From: Gluconacetobacter aggeris
GTDB taxonomy: Bacteria; Pseudomonadota; Alphaproteobacteria; Acetobacterales; Acetobacteraceae
Direction: 5' to 3'
DNA length: 64,000 nucleotides
NCBI RefSeq assembly: GCF_014174395.1
Contig: NZ_JABEQD010000008.1
Span: forward strand, 62,001 to 126,000
The translations under genes were made by a program, and so were the position numbers. Every line of letters begins with the position of its first letter. Positions within the stretch are counted from its first letter, which is position 1. This document shows positions 19,077-27,445 of this stretch, piece after piece. The notes beneath the pieces were generated by a model that saw only the letters and a list, made by a program, of their open reading frames with translations, was not told the DNA's origin and made no database searches.

Positions 19077-19658
19077 TCAGTAAGGCCCGGGCCCCATGGG
19101 CCCTGCGCCGTAGGCACCGGCGATCACGCTGGCGATGATGCCCGTGGCCACGGCCGTGAGCAGGAACTGATTGCCATACTGGACCCAGTAATAACCCGGC
19201 GGCGGGGCGTAGAGGCCGCGATAGCGCCGCCAGTCCTGCACTGCCCACATGCCCGAACGGGGGCCGTCATAGCGATCGCCGCGTCTCCAGACGCGGCCGC
19301 CGCCATTCCACGGGCCGCCGCGGTCGTACCCGGGCCCGCCGGGTCCACGGCCGCGATTGTCGCCATAATTGGCGGGCCGGCCACGGTCATAGCCAGGGCC
19401 GCCGCCATAACCGCGATTGTCGCCCTGATTGTTCGGGCCGCCACGGTCATAGCCGGGGCCACCACCATGGCCGCGATTGTCGCCCTGGCCGTTCGGGCCG
19501 CCACGGTCATAGCCGGGGCCGCCGCCATGGCCGCGATTGTCGCCCTGGCCGTTCGGGCCGCCACGGTCATAGCCGGGGCCGTACGGATCGGCGTAGGCGC
19601 CGGAGGCGCCCACGATCGCGCAGCTCATGACCAGGGCCGCAATCAGTCTTGTCTTCAC
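19077..19658 (-). CDS. RcnB-like periplasmic protein with Gly/Asp repeats
   Basis: A 193-residue exported protein. The start is GTG 19658, chosen because GGAGGAG lies just upstream. The signal peptide is MKTRLIAALVMSCAIVGASGAYAD. Then come four tandem 20-residue repeats of the form GGPGYDRGGPNGQGDNRGHG, and a C-terminal RcnB-type domain (MWAVQDWRRYRGLYAPPPGYYWVQYGNQFLL) ending in a hydrophobic helix. RcnB-family proteins are linked to nickel/cobalt homeostasis; whether that holds here is unknown. Repeat units two and one are almost identical in DNA, so copy number may vary between strains. Confidence 0.8.
   Translation of the reverse strand: MKTRLIAALVMSCAIVGASGAYADPYGPGYDRGGPNGQGDNRGHGGGPGYDRGGPNGQGDNRGHGGGPGYDRGGPNNQGDNRGYGGGPGYDRGRPANYGDNRGRGPGGPGYDRGGPWNGGGRVWRRGDRYDGPRSGMWAVQDWRRYRGLYAPPPGYYWVQYGNQFLLTAVATGIIASVIAGAYGAGPMGPGPY
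19344..19583 (-). repeat. Four 60-bp in-frame tandem repeats
   Basis: Units repeat with an exact 60-base period inside the RcnB-like gene. The two units nearest the N-terminus are nearly identical and the third and fourth have diverged (NNQG/GYG, RPANYG). A fifth partial unit follows. Confidence 0.9.
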
Positions 19659-19861
19659 CTGGCTCTCCTCCTGCAGGTGGCGGGATCATGTTGGCCAGTT
19701 GTGGCGAAATCCAGACGCGATCCCGCATGGCGAATTACAAAATGTTCGGAAGAGGACGATCTTTCGTGAACGCGGCGTCAATCCGGCCGTGGCCCTTGCC
19801 CCGGCCCCGGCGCGTTCATAGCTCCAGGAAAGCGGCAGGGTGCCAGCCCGGGGAGACGCCT

Positions 19862-20524
19862 ATGAAAATCGGCATTATCGGCGCCGGCCATATCGGCGGC
19901 ACCCTGGCCCGGCGCCTGGCGGCGCTGGGCTATACCGTTCTGGTGGCCAATTCCCGTGGCCCCGAGACGCTGGGCGACCTGGCGGCGGAAACCGGGGCCG
20001 CCGCCGTGACGCCACGCGAGGCGGTGAAGGGCGTCGACCTGATCGTGCTGACGATTCCGGAGAAGAACGTCCCGCATCTGCCCCACGACCTGTTCGCGGA
20101 CGTGCCGCCCGCATTGCCGGTGGTCGATACCGGGAACTATGACCCGCAGCGGCGGGACGGCATGGTCGCGGCGATCGAGGCCGGCCTGCCGGAGAGCCGC
20201 TGGGTGGCGCGGACGATCGGGCATCCGGTGATCAAGGCGTTCAACAATATCTATTTCCTGCATCTTCTGGAGAACGGCAAGCCACCGGGAACGCCGGGGC
20301 GCATCGCCCTGCCCGTCGCGGGTGACGACCCAATCGCCAAGGGGATCGTGATGGACCTGGTGCATGATCTCGGCTTCGACGCGGTGGATGCCGGCGGGTT
20401 GGACGAATCCTGGCGGCAGCAGCCCGGCACGCCGGTCTATGCCACCGACCTGGACATTGCCGGCGTGAAAAAGGCACTGTCCGAGGCCCGTCCCGAACGG
20501 ACCGACCAGTGGAAGGCCAGATGA
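19862..20524 (+). CDS. NADP-binding F420-dependent-oxidoreductase-like protein
   Basis: A 220-residue single Rossmann-fold protein: [24 protein letters not shown] with GxGxxG, then [10 protein letters not shown], whose Arg/Ser suit an NADP 2'-phosphate. [18 protein letters not shown] and IKAFNNI are typical of the NADPH:F420 oxidoreductase-like family, which in bacteria usually act as NADPH-dependent reductases without F420. Start ATG 19862 has GGGGAG upstream; the longer upstream reading is implausible. It overlaps the next gene by 4 bases. Confidence 0.82.
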   Translation: MKIGIIGAGHIGGTLARRLAALGYTVLVANSRGPETLGDLAAETGAAAVTPREAVKGVDLIVLTIPEKNVPHLPHDLFADVPPALPVVDTGNYDPQRRDGMVAAIEAGLPESRWVARTIGHPVIKAFNNIYFLHLLENGKPPGTPGRIALPVAGDDPIAKGIVMDLVHDLGFDAVDAGGLDESWRQQPGTPVYATDLDIAGVKKALSEARPERTDQWKAR

Positions 20525-20940
20525 CCCCGATGCCCGAGCCGATCCGACCGGTCGAGACGATCGCCAGCTATCATGCCCATGTCTATTTCGACGGCGCGGA
20601 GGAGCGCGCGGAGGCCGAACGCCTGCGCGCCGCCATCGCCGACCGCTTCGCCGTGCGGCTGGGCCGCTGGCATGAGGCGCCGGTCGGGCCGCACACGCTG
20701 CCGATGTACCAGATCGCCTTCGAGACCGCGCTGTTTGCGACCCTGGTGCCGTGGCTGATGCTCAATCATCGGAGCCTCAGCGTGCTGATCCATCCGAATA
20801 CGCGCTTTCCGCGCCGGGATCACCTTCTGGACAGCGCCTGGCTTGGCGAGCGCCGCGCGTTGCTGGCCGAACGCCTGCCGGAAGAAGCGCCCGAGGCGGA
20901 TGGAGCCGGGATGGCGAATACGCGGCCGGGCGGCGCGTGA
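20521..20940 (+). CDS. DOPA 4,5-dioxygenase-family protein
   Basis: A 139-residue protein of the small DOPA 4,5-dioxygenase family (extradiol ring cleavage). It begins [24 protein letters not shown]. The conserved histidines lie in [22 protein letters not shown] and [15 protein letters not shown], consistent with a metal site. It is coupled to the upstream reductase by an ATGA overlap. Bacterial substrates are largely unknown; many members have only been named by homology. Confidence 0.8.
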   Translation: MTPMPEPIRPVETIASYHAHVYFDGAEERAEAERLRAAIADRFAVRLGRWHEAPVGPHTLPMYQIAFETALFATLVPWLMLNHRSLSVLIHPNTRFPRRDHLLDSAWLGERRALLAERLPEEAPEADGAGMANTRPGGA

Positions 20941-20979
20941 GCCTGCCGACGATAGCGGGCGCGACCTTCGCCGGCTTTC

Positions 20980-22332
20980 TTATCCCGCCAATTCATCGAG
21001 AAGGGCTTCGGCGTGATGCAGCAGCCGATCCGCATCGGCCGTGGTGAACACCAGCGGCGGACGGATCTTGAGCGTATTGGCGTGAAGCCCCGTTGCCGAG
21101 ATCAGGACGCGCCGGTTCCTGAGGCCGTTGACGATGCGTGCCGCCAGCACGCCGTCCGGCGCCTTGCTCGCCGGGTCCTGGACCATCTCCACCCCGACAT
21201 ACAGGCCGGCACCGCGAATATCGCCGATGACCGGGAAGCGTTTCCGCAATGCGGCGAAGCCGGCGCGGATATAGTCCCCGACGCGATCCGCATGTTCGGG
21301 CAGGGCGTCGTCCCGCAGGATGTCGAGCGTGGCCTGGGCGGCGGCGATCGCAACCGAATTGCCGCCGAACGTATTGAAATAGCGCCTGTCGCGTCCGAAA
21401 CCGGCGACGATGTCGGAGCGGACGGCAAGAGCCGCGACGGGAAAGCCATTGCCCATCGGCTTGCCCATCGTCACCATGTCGGGATCGACGCCATGGCGGC
21501 GATAGCCCCAGAATCCCTGGCCGGTCCGGCCGAATCCGGCCTGGACCTCGTCGGCGATGAAGACGCCGCCCCGGCTCCGCACCAGATCGGCCACCGGCGC
21601 CAGCAGGTCGACCGGATCGTCGTAGATGCCGTCTGAGGAAAAGATGGAATCGCAGATGAACGCGGCGAGCCCGTTTCCGTGCCGTTCCAGATCGTCGATC
21701 TGGCGCGCCACGTGGTCGAGAAACCAGGAAACCATCGTGTCACGCGGAAGACGATAGGAATCGGGGGTGGGGACCTGCCGGACCCATTGGCCCAGTGGCG
21801 CGCGGCGCCCGAGCGATGGTGAAAGCCCGGCCGTGAGGCTGGAATTTCCGTGATAGGCCTCGGACGTGATGATGATTCCGTTCCGGCCCGTATGGTGCTG
21901 CGCGATGCGCAGCGCCAGGTCGTTGGCTTCCGAACCGGTGCAGGTGAACATGATGTGGCCGTCATCGGCCAGCGTTCCGCCGAAGCTCGGCAGAATCCGC
22001 TCCGCATAGCGCAAGATGGGTTCCTGCACGTAGCGCGTGTGCGTACACAGGCGCGCAGCCTGTGCCGCGATCGCCTCCGCGACACGCGGATGCGCATGTC
22101 CGACGCCGGCGACATTATTATAGGCGTCGAGATATTCCTCGCCGTTCTGGTCGTAGAGGAATGTGCCGCACCCCCGTTCGATGCGCAGCGGATTTTCGTA
22201 GAACAGGCGATAGGCCGGGCCGAGCAGGCGCATGCGCCGCTCGATCATGCCGCGCGTCTCGGCATCGCAGTCCGCCAGGCGGCCGGGGTCGAAGGCGTTG
22301 ACCATCGCCTCGTCCTGTTTCACGGAAGTCAT
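20980..22332 (-). CDS. Class III PLP aminotransferase (AGXT2/phospholyase-like)
   Basis: A PLP enzyme of the class III (omega-amino) aminotransferase family, about 450 residues. AYNNVAGVGHAHPRVAEAIA, CTGSEANDLALRIA, the AYHGNSSLTAGLSP block, DEVQAGFGRTG (PLP-binding Asp) and the Schiff-base Lys in MGKPMGNGFPVAA are all present. The sequence is closest in style to alanine-glyoxylate aminotransferase 2 and ethanolamine-phosphate phospho-lyase relatives; the substrate is unknown. I start at MTSVKQDE; an ATG 9 codons upstream or one 9 codons downstream (after AGGACGAGG) is possible. Divergent from the class I aminotransferase gene. Confidence 0.88.
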   Translation of the reverse strand: MTSVKQDEAMVNAFDPGRLADCDAETRGMIERRMRLLGPAYRLFYENPLRIERGCGTFLYDQNGEEYLDAYNNVAGVGHAHPRVAEAIAAQAARLCTHTRYVQEPILRYAERILPSFGGTLADDGHIMFTCTGSEANDLALRIAQHHTGRNGIIITSEAYHGNSSLTAGLSPSLGRRAPLGQWVRQVPTPDSYRLPRDTMVSWFLDHVARQIDDLERHGNGLAAFICDSIFSSDGIYDDPVDLLAPVADLVRSRGGVFIADEVQAGFGRTGQGFWGYRRHGVDPDMVTMGKPMGNGFPVAALAVRSDIVAGFGRDRRYFNTFGGNSVAIAAAQATLDILRDDALPEHADRVGDYIRAGFAALRKRFPVIGDIRGAGLYVGVEMVQDPASKAPDGVLAARIVNGLRNRRVLISATGLHANTLKIRPPLVFTTADADRLLHHAEALLDELAG

Positions 22333-22569
22333 GCGCAGAGGCCCCGATCGTCGATTCATCCCGAGATCCGAGGGTATAAGGGTCTTGTTTTCCAGACCAG
22401 TCCCTTTTCCCTCCTGCTGCCCCGGTCGCCGCCGACGGCCGGAATCGGGCGGCCTTCACCCGTTCCGATGGAATGATGACCGTACCAAAAGTAAGTCAAA
22501 CGACGGCGTTCGGCGTCTTCCGATCTGCTACGAATTTATGACCGGAAAAATACACGGAAGAATGCAAGC

Positions 22570-23793
22570 ATGGGTCGCTGGACCGAATTTTCCAGATCCG
22601 CGAAGCTGAGCGGCATCGGCGTTTCTGAGATTATCCGCATCGGCGCGGAAGCCCGAAAGCTCGCCGAGACGCACAGGGACGTCATCTCCCTCAGCGCGGG
22701 CGAGCCCGATTTTCCAACCCCCGACAATGTCAAGCTGGCAGGCATCGGCGCCATATTGACCAACCAGACCCGCTACACCGCCCTTGACGGCACCGCTGAA
22801 CTCAAGGCCGCGATCCGGCGCAAGTTCAGGCGCGAGAACGGCCTGGATTATGCCGGCGACGAAATCAGTGTCGGCGCCGGAGCCAAGCAGGTGCTTTTCA
22901 ACATCCTGATGGCGACGCTGAACCCGGGGGACGAGGTGATCGTTCCGTCTCCGTGCTGGACGACCTACCTGGACATGATCCGGCTGGCCGGCGGCACGGC
23001 GACCGTGGTGCCGTGCTCGGCGGAAACCGGTTTCCGCCTGTCGCCGGAACAGCTCGCCGCCGCACTGACCCCCCGGACGCGCTGGCTGCTGCTCAATTCC
23101 CCGTCCAATCCCACAGGCGCCGTCTATGGCGCGGCGCATCTCGCAGCGCTGGCCGAGGTGCTGCGCACGGCCCCCCGCGTCGGCGTCGTCTCCGACGATA
23201 TCTATGAACATGTTCTCTATGATTCGGCACCATTCGCCACGATGGCCGCCATCTGCCCGGACATGAAACCCCGCGTGGTCATCGTCAATGGCGTCTCCAA
23301 GGCCTATTCGATGACCGGCTGGCGCGTGGGCTATGCCGCCGCCGCGCCGGACATCATCGCCGCCATGGCGGTCGTGCAGAGCCAGAGCTCCTCCAACCCG
23401 TGCTCGATCAGCCAGATCGCCGCGATCGAGGCCCTGGACGGTCCGCAGGACATCATAGCGGAACGGCGCGACGCCTTCCGCCGCCGCCGGGACAGGATCG
23501 TCGCCGGCCTCAACACGATCCCGCATGTCCATTGCCTACTGCCCGACGGGGCATTCTATGCGTTCGCGGACATGCGCGGGCTCCTTGCTAGACCGGAATT
23601 AAAACGGAAGGATATGACCGACGATGCCGCGCTGTGCCGGTATTTCCTGCACGAATGCCATGTCGCGGCCGTGCCGGGATTCTGTTTCGGAGGTCCGGGA
23701 TATTTGCGGCTTTCCTACGCGGCGTCGGACAAAATGATCGACGAGGCGCTGGAACGCATGAAAGCGGGCGTCGAGCGGTTGCTGAAACGCTAG
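22570..23793 (+). CDS. Class I aminotransferase (aspartate/aromatic type)
   Basis: PLP aminotransferase of 407 residues, fold type I. VISLSAGEPDFPTPDNV, YTALDGTAELKAAI, LLLNSPSNPTGAVY, SDDIYEHVLYD and the Lys motif NGVSKAYSMTGWRVGY are hallmarks of alphaproteobacterial aspartate aminotransferases. The C-terminal Arg for the substrate carboxylate lies in GPGYLRLSYA. It starts a same-strand series with the racemase and SDR genes. Given the context it probably acts on the specific amino acid handled by this cluster rather than being the main housekeeping enzyme. Confidence 0.9.
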   Translation: MGRWTEFSRSAKLSGIGVSEIIRIGAEARKLAETHRDVISLSAGEPDFPTPDNVKLAGIGAILTNQTRYTALDGTAELKAAIRRKFRRENGLDYAGDEISVGAGAKQVLFNILMATLNPGDEVIVPSPCWTTYLDMIRLAGGTATVVPCSAETGFRLSPEQLAAALTPRTRWLLLNSPSNPTGAVYGAAHLAALAEVLRTAPRVGVVSDDIYEHVLYDSAPFATMAAICPDMKPRVVIVNGVSKAYSMTGWRVGYAAAAPDIIAAMAVVQSQSSSNPCSISQIAAIEALDGPQDIIAERRDAFRRRRDRIVAGLNTIPHVHCLLPDGAFYAFADMRGLLARPELKRKDMTDDAALCRYFLHECHVAAVPGFCFGGPGYLRLSYAASDKMIDEALERMKAGVERLLKR

Positions 23794-23805
23794 GAGCGGC
23801 GGAAG

Positions 23806-24549
23806 ATGGCGGGCATGATCGCGCGGGGCGGACGAGCCATATATGGGGTACCACTCGGTATCCTGATGCTGGAAGCACGCTTCCCGCGTATTCCGGGCGA
23901 CATGGGCAATGCCGAGACCTGGCCCTTTCCCGTGCAGCTCTGCGTCGTGGAGGGTGCCACCCCTGAACGGATCGTCCTGGGCGACCCGCGCGAATGGCTG
24001 AAGCCTTTCATCCGCGCCGCGCGGCGCCTGATCGACCTGGGTGTGTCGGCCATCACGACGAACTGCGGCTTTCTTGCCCTGTTGCAGCCGCAACTGGCCG
24101 CCGCCCTGAATGTTCCGGTCGCGACATCGTCGCTCATGCAGGTTCCATGGGTCAACGCGACACTGCCGCCCGGCCGGCGGGCAGGCATCGTGACGGTCTG
24201 CGCCGCGACGCTTACGCAGGCCCACCTTGCCGCCGTGGGGGCGCCCGCGGACACGCCCGTCATGGGCACCGAGGATGGCGCGGAGTTCTTCCGCGTCCTG
24301 ATCAAGGCGGAAAGCGAGACGATGGACGTCGCCCTGGCGGAGCGCGACGTGGTGGAGGCCGCGCGGGCGCTGGTGCGCCGGCATCCGGATGTTGGCGCCA
24401 TCGTCCTGGAATGTACCAACATGCCGCCCTATGCCGCCGCCGTCGCCGCAGCGACCGGGCTGCCGGTCTATGACATCTATTCCATGGTCACATGGTTCGT
24501 GGCCGGCATGCGGCCGCGCGTCTTTTCCAGCGATTATTCGCGGCTGTAA
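23806..24549 (+). CDS. Aspartate/glutamate racemase-family protein
   Basis: A 247-residue protein of the Asp/Glu/hydantoin racemase superfamily. It has the paired catalytic cysteines: ITTNCGFLALLQ near residue 88 and VLECTNMPPYAAA near residue 201. Relatives include racemases, arylmalonate decarboxylase and maleate isomerase. The gene begins 12 bases after the aminotransferase, with a GGAG upstream. Interconversion of D- and L-forms would fit the DadA-like enzyme downstream. Confidence 0.82.
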   Translation: MAGMIARGGRAIYGVPLGILMLEARFPRIPGDMGNAETWPFPVQLCVVEGATPERIVLGDPREWLKPFIRAARRLIDLGVSAITTNCGFLALLQPQLAAALNVPVATSSLMQVPWVNATLPPGRRAGIVTVCAATLTQAHLAAVGAPADTPVMGTEDGAEFFRVLIKAESETMDVALAERDVVEAARALVRRHPDVGAIVLECTNMPPYAAAVAAATGLPVYDIYSMVTWFVAGMRPRVFSSDYSRL

Positions 24550-24573
24550 TTTTTCGGGAAGGGAAGCCAGGGC

Positions 24574-25353
24574 ATGGATCTGGGACTGGAGGGGCGCCGC
24601 GCGATCGTGTGCGGTGCCAGCCGCGGCATGGGCCGGGCGATCGCCGTGACGCTGGCCACCGAAGGGGCGGCGGTCACGCTGGTGGCGCGCGACCGTACGG
24701 CGCTTGAGGAAACCGCGTCGCTGGTGCGTGTGCGGACCGGGCGCGACGCGGCGGTCGTGGCGGCGGACCTGACGCGGGATGAGGACCGGCAGCGGATCTT
24801 CGCCGCCTGTCCCCAGCCCGACATCCTGGTGAATAACGGCGGCGGCATGCCGCCAGGCGATTTCCGCGACTGGGACCGGGCGCACTGGATCGCGGGCGTG
24901 GACATGATGATGCTGGCCCCGATCGAAATGATCCGCCTGGCAGTGGACGGCATGAGCGAACGCGGCTTCGGCCGCATCGTCAACATCGTCTCGCGCAGCG
25001 TGAAGAATCCGCAGGCCGAGATGGGCCTTTCCAATGCCGCGCGATCGGGGCTGGTGGCCTTTTCGTCGGGCCTGGCGCGCCAGTTGGTGGCGCGGAACGT
25101 CACGATCAACAATGTCCTGCCGGGCATCATCGATTCGGCGGCGCAGCACGCCCATGTCCATGACCTGTCGCGCATGACGGGGCGCAGCTACGACAGTATC
25201 TGGGCGGAGCGCGCCGCCGCCAACCCCGCGAAACGGTTCGGCGATGTCGAGGAGATCGCGGCGGCGGTTGCCTTCTTCTGCTCGCACAAGGCGGGTTTCA
25301 TGACCGCCCAGAGCCTGCTGGTGGACGGGGGCGACTATCGCGGCCTGTTCTGA
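24574..25353 (+). CDS. SDR-family oxidoreductase with altered active site
   Basis: A 259-residue short-chain dehydrogenase/reductase fold. NAD(P) binding is seen in GASRGMGRAIAVTLA and LVNNGGGMPPGDF. The usual catalytic Y-x3-K is not present: the segment after the catalytic-Ser position reads SRSVKNPQAEMGLSNAARSGL, with Ser-Asn-x3-Arg where Tyr-x3-Lys is expected. This variant occurs in a recognised SDR subgroup, so it may be functional with different chemistry. It follows the racemase by 24 bases. Confidence 0.85.
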   Translation: MDLGLEGRRAIVCGASRGMGRAIAVTLATEGAAVTLVARDRTALEETASLVRVRTGRDAAVVAADLTRDEDRQRIFAACPQPDILVNNGGGMPPGDFRDWDRAHWIAGVDMMMLAPIEMIRLAVDGMSERGFGRIVNIVSRSVKNPQAEMGLSNAARSGLVAFSSGLARQLVARNVTINNVLPGIIDSAAQHAHVHDLSRMTGRSYDSIWAERAAANPAKRFGDVEEIAAAVAFFCSHKAGFMTAQSLLVDGGDYRGLF

Positions 25354-25366
25354 AACAGCATCAAAC

Positions 25367-25422
25367 ATTCCAAAACGGAATATATGTGGGAGGCGTTTTG
25401 CCTTCTCATTCCGAGACAGAAA
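25367..25422 (+). promoter_or_regulatory. Two LysR-type (T-N11-A) candidate operator sites
   Basis: ATTCC-N5-GGAAT at 25367-25381 is a perfect dyad of the LysR T-N11-A form. A second, imperfect copy ATTCC-N5-AGAAA lies at 25408-25422. The two are 41 bases apart, about four helical turns on the same face. They lie in the 154-base gap before the D-hydroxyacid dehydrogenase gene, and a LysR gene sits in the downstream operon. Confidence 0.4.
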
Positions 25423-25456
25423 TAAGATAGTGGCCATCAGGACAGAGATGATCATG

Positions 25457-25483
25457 GGAGGCGGGTTTCGGCCCCTCCTTTTC
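25457..25483 (+). terminator. Hairpin with U run before the dehydrogenase gene
   Basis: GGAGG (25457-25461) pairs with CCTCC (25474-25478) with extra inner G-C pairs, followed by TTTTCT. It could end transcription from the SDR gene or act as an attenuator in the leader of the next transcript. Confidence 0.35.
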
Positions 25484-25507
25484 TCCTGCAACGGATGGAC
25501 GTGAATC

Positions 25508-26479
25508 ATGACGAAACCCTGGATCGGGGCACAACCCGAAGTCTGCGTCGCGCATGCGCATTACGATCTGAAGGGCGAGATGGAACGCCGCCCCAATCCG
25601 CCGCCCTGTGTCCAGGTCAACAACCTGACCGATCTCGAGCGGGTCGTCGCCGATGCCGAGGTGCTGGTCGTTTCCATGCTCTGGAAGAATCATATTCTCG
25701 ACTGGGCACCGAAACTGAAACTGGTGCAGTCGGTCAGTGCCGGCGTCGACCATTACGACCACGCCCTGTTCCGCGAGCGCGGCGTGCATCTGTGCAGCGC
25801 CCAGGGGGTGAATGCGAACGCCGTTTCGGACCACGCGCTGGGCCTGCTGCTGAACCTGTCGCGCCGGCTGTACGAAGCGCGCGACGACCAGAAGAATGCC
25901 TATTGGCGCCCGACCAGCAGCAACCCGAAGGACCGGCTGCAGGAACTGGACAGCAAAACCGTCCTGATCGTCGGCTATGGCGGTATCGGGGCCCGTGTCG
26001 CCCGGCTGTGCAGGGCCTTCGGCATGAACGTGATCGCGATGCGCCGTTCGGTCCCCGAAACGCAGCCAGAGGGGGTGCGAATCATCTCGAACCGGGATTT
26101 CCTGTCCACCCTGCCGCAGGCCGACGTGGTGATCCTGACCTGCCCGCTGACCGAGGAGACGTTCGGGCTGGTGAATGCGGAAGCCTTCGCCGCCATGCGC
26201 CCCGATGCGGTGCTGATCAACGTGGCACGCGGCAAGGTCGTCGACGAGGGCGCCATGATCGAGGCGCTGCAATCCGGGCGGATCGCCGGGGCGGCGCTGG
26301 ACACGTTCGTCGAGGAGCCGCTGCCCGCCGCCTCCCCCCTCTGGTCGATGGACAATGTGGTCGTGACGCCGCACGCGGCGGGCGAGACGCAGTTCTATGA
26401 ACGGAACGTCGTGGACACGCTGCTGACGAACATCGGCGCGCTCGAAGCCGGTACCCCGCTGAAGAATCAGATCGTCTGA
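25508..26479 (+). CDS. D-2-hydroxyacid dehydrogenase
   Basis: A 323-residue NAD(P)-dependent enzyme that reduces 2-keto acids to D-2-hydroxyacids or the reverse. The nucleotide-binding GYGGIGARVARLCRAFGMNV, catalytic Arg in NVARGKVVDE, Glu in the FVEEPLPAAS region and His in VTPHAAGET give the complete active site. The family includes glyoxylate/hydroxypyruvate and phosphoglycerate dehydrogenases; the substrate here is probably the keto acid made by the FAD enzyme or aminotransferases of the cluster. It begins a new transcript after a candidate operator and hairpin. Confidence 0.88.
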   Translation: MTKPWIGAQPEVCVAHAHYDLKGEMERRPNPPPCVQVNNLTDLERVVADAEVLVVSMLWKNHILDWAPKLKLVQSVSAGVDHYDHALFRERGVHLCSAQGVNANAVSDHALGLLLNLSRRLYEARDDQKNAYWRPTSSNPKDRLQELDSKTVLIVGYGGIGARVARLCRAFGMNVIAMRRSVPETQPEGVRIISNRDFLSTLPQADVVILTCPLTEETFGLVNAEAFAAMRPDAVLINVARGKVVDEGAMIEALQSGRIAGAALDTFVEEPLPAASPLWSMDNVVVTPHAAGETQFYERNVVDTLLTNIGALEAGTPLKNQIV

Positions 26480-26580
26480 CGACAGGCAGGGGCGATTTCG
26501 GCTTTACGGTGCCGCCCGCCCCCCTAAACTCGATATGCGTTGTAAACGGTTCGCCTGATGGCGGCGGGGGAGGTCCTAGA

Positions 26581-27426
26581 GTGACAACACGTCGAGCCTT
26601 TGCATCAATCCTGGCCCTGGGCGGCGTCGCGGCCGCAACATCCCTTTCGGGCATGCGCCCGGCACGGGCGCAGGAAGCCGGAGGTACGATCGCGCGCATC
26701 AAGGCCTCGGGCAAGCTTCGCACCGCGGCCATTCCGGGAGCCGAACCCTTTTTTCACAAGGATATTCTGGGGGGCGGCTGGAGCGGCGCGTGCGTCGACA
26801 TGGTCAAGGACATGGCCGCGGCGCTGGGGGTTGTGCCCGATATCATCGAAGCCGAATGGGGAACGTCGGTCATGGACCTCCAGACCGGCAAGATCGACGT
26901 CATGTTCGCCCTGAGCCCCACGCCCGCGCGGGCGCTGCAGATCCAGTTCAGCGACATCGCCATCAACAATGCCTTCACGGTGATTGCGAAAAAAGGCCTT
27001 TCGGTCGCGAAGTGGGACGATCTGGACAAACCCGAGATCCGCGTCGCCTTCGATACCGGATCGTCGCACGACATCTTCGTCCGGCGCCGGCTGCCCCACT
27101 GCACCCCCGTGGCGGTCCAGTCCCCGACCGACGCGATCATGGCGCTTCAGGCCGGACGCGCGGACTGCGTGGTGCAGGTGGTGGTGATCGCGGCCGTGAT
27201 GCATGCGCGCAATCCGGCGGTGGGGGACCTGGTCCTGCCGCAGCCCGTGGTGCATCAGCCGACCTGTATCGGCGTGCCCGTCTCGCCCGACCCGCGTTTC
27301 CTGACCTTCGTCAATAACTGGCTTCTCTACAACCGTTCGGAGGGCATCGTGCAGGACTGGATGTTCAAGGCGCTGCGGGCCGGCAATGTCGACCCGGCAT
27401 CGCTGCCACCCGGCCTGGAATTCTGA
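26581..27426 (+). CDS. Amino acid ABC transporter substrate-binding protein, Tat-exported
   Basis: A periplasmic binding protein of 281 residues (SBP_bac_3 type). The start is GTG 26581, preceded by GGGGGAGG, giving a twin-arginine signal TTRRAFASILALGGVAAATS. The mature part has the usual two lobes: TIARIKASGKLRTAAI, WSGACVDMVKDMAAALG, DLQTGKIDVMFALSPTPAR and VVIAAVM. The Tat signal is unusual for this class but not unique. It is followed 19 bases later by the permease gene, and the set forms a polar amino acid uptake system. Confidence 0.87.
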   Translation: MTTRRAFASILALGGVAAATSLSGMRPARAQEAGGTIARIKASGKLRTAAIPGAEPFFHKDILGGGWSGACVDMVKDMAAALGVVPDIIEAEWGTSVMDLQTGKIDVMFALSPTPARALQIQFSDIAINNAFTVIAKKGLSVAKWDDLDKPEIRVAFDTGSSHDIFVRRRLPHCTPVAVQSPTDAIMALQAGRADCVVQVVVIAAVMHARNPAVGDLVLPQPVVHQPTCIGVPVSPDPRFLTFVNNWLLYNRSEGIVQDWMFKALRAGNVDPASLPPGLEF

Positions 27427-27445
27427 CGCGGATGCGGCCCGCATC

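Noticed and set aside
19344-19583. Regular 60-bp repeats resembling a CRISPR array
   Set aside because: The repeats are contiguous without unique spacers, preserve reading frame and encode a Gly-rich segment of the RcnB-like protein.
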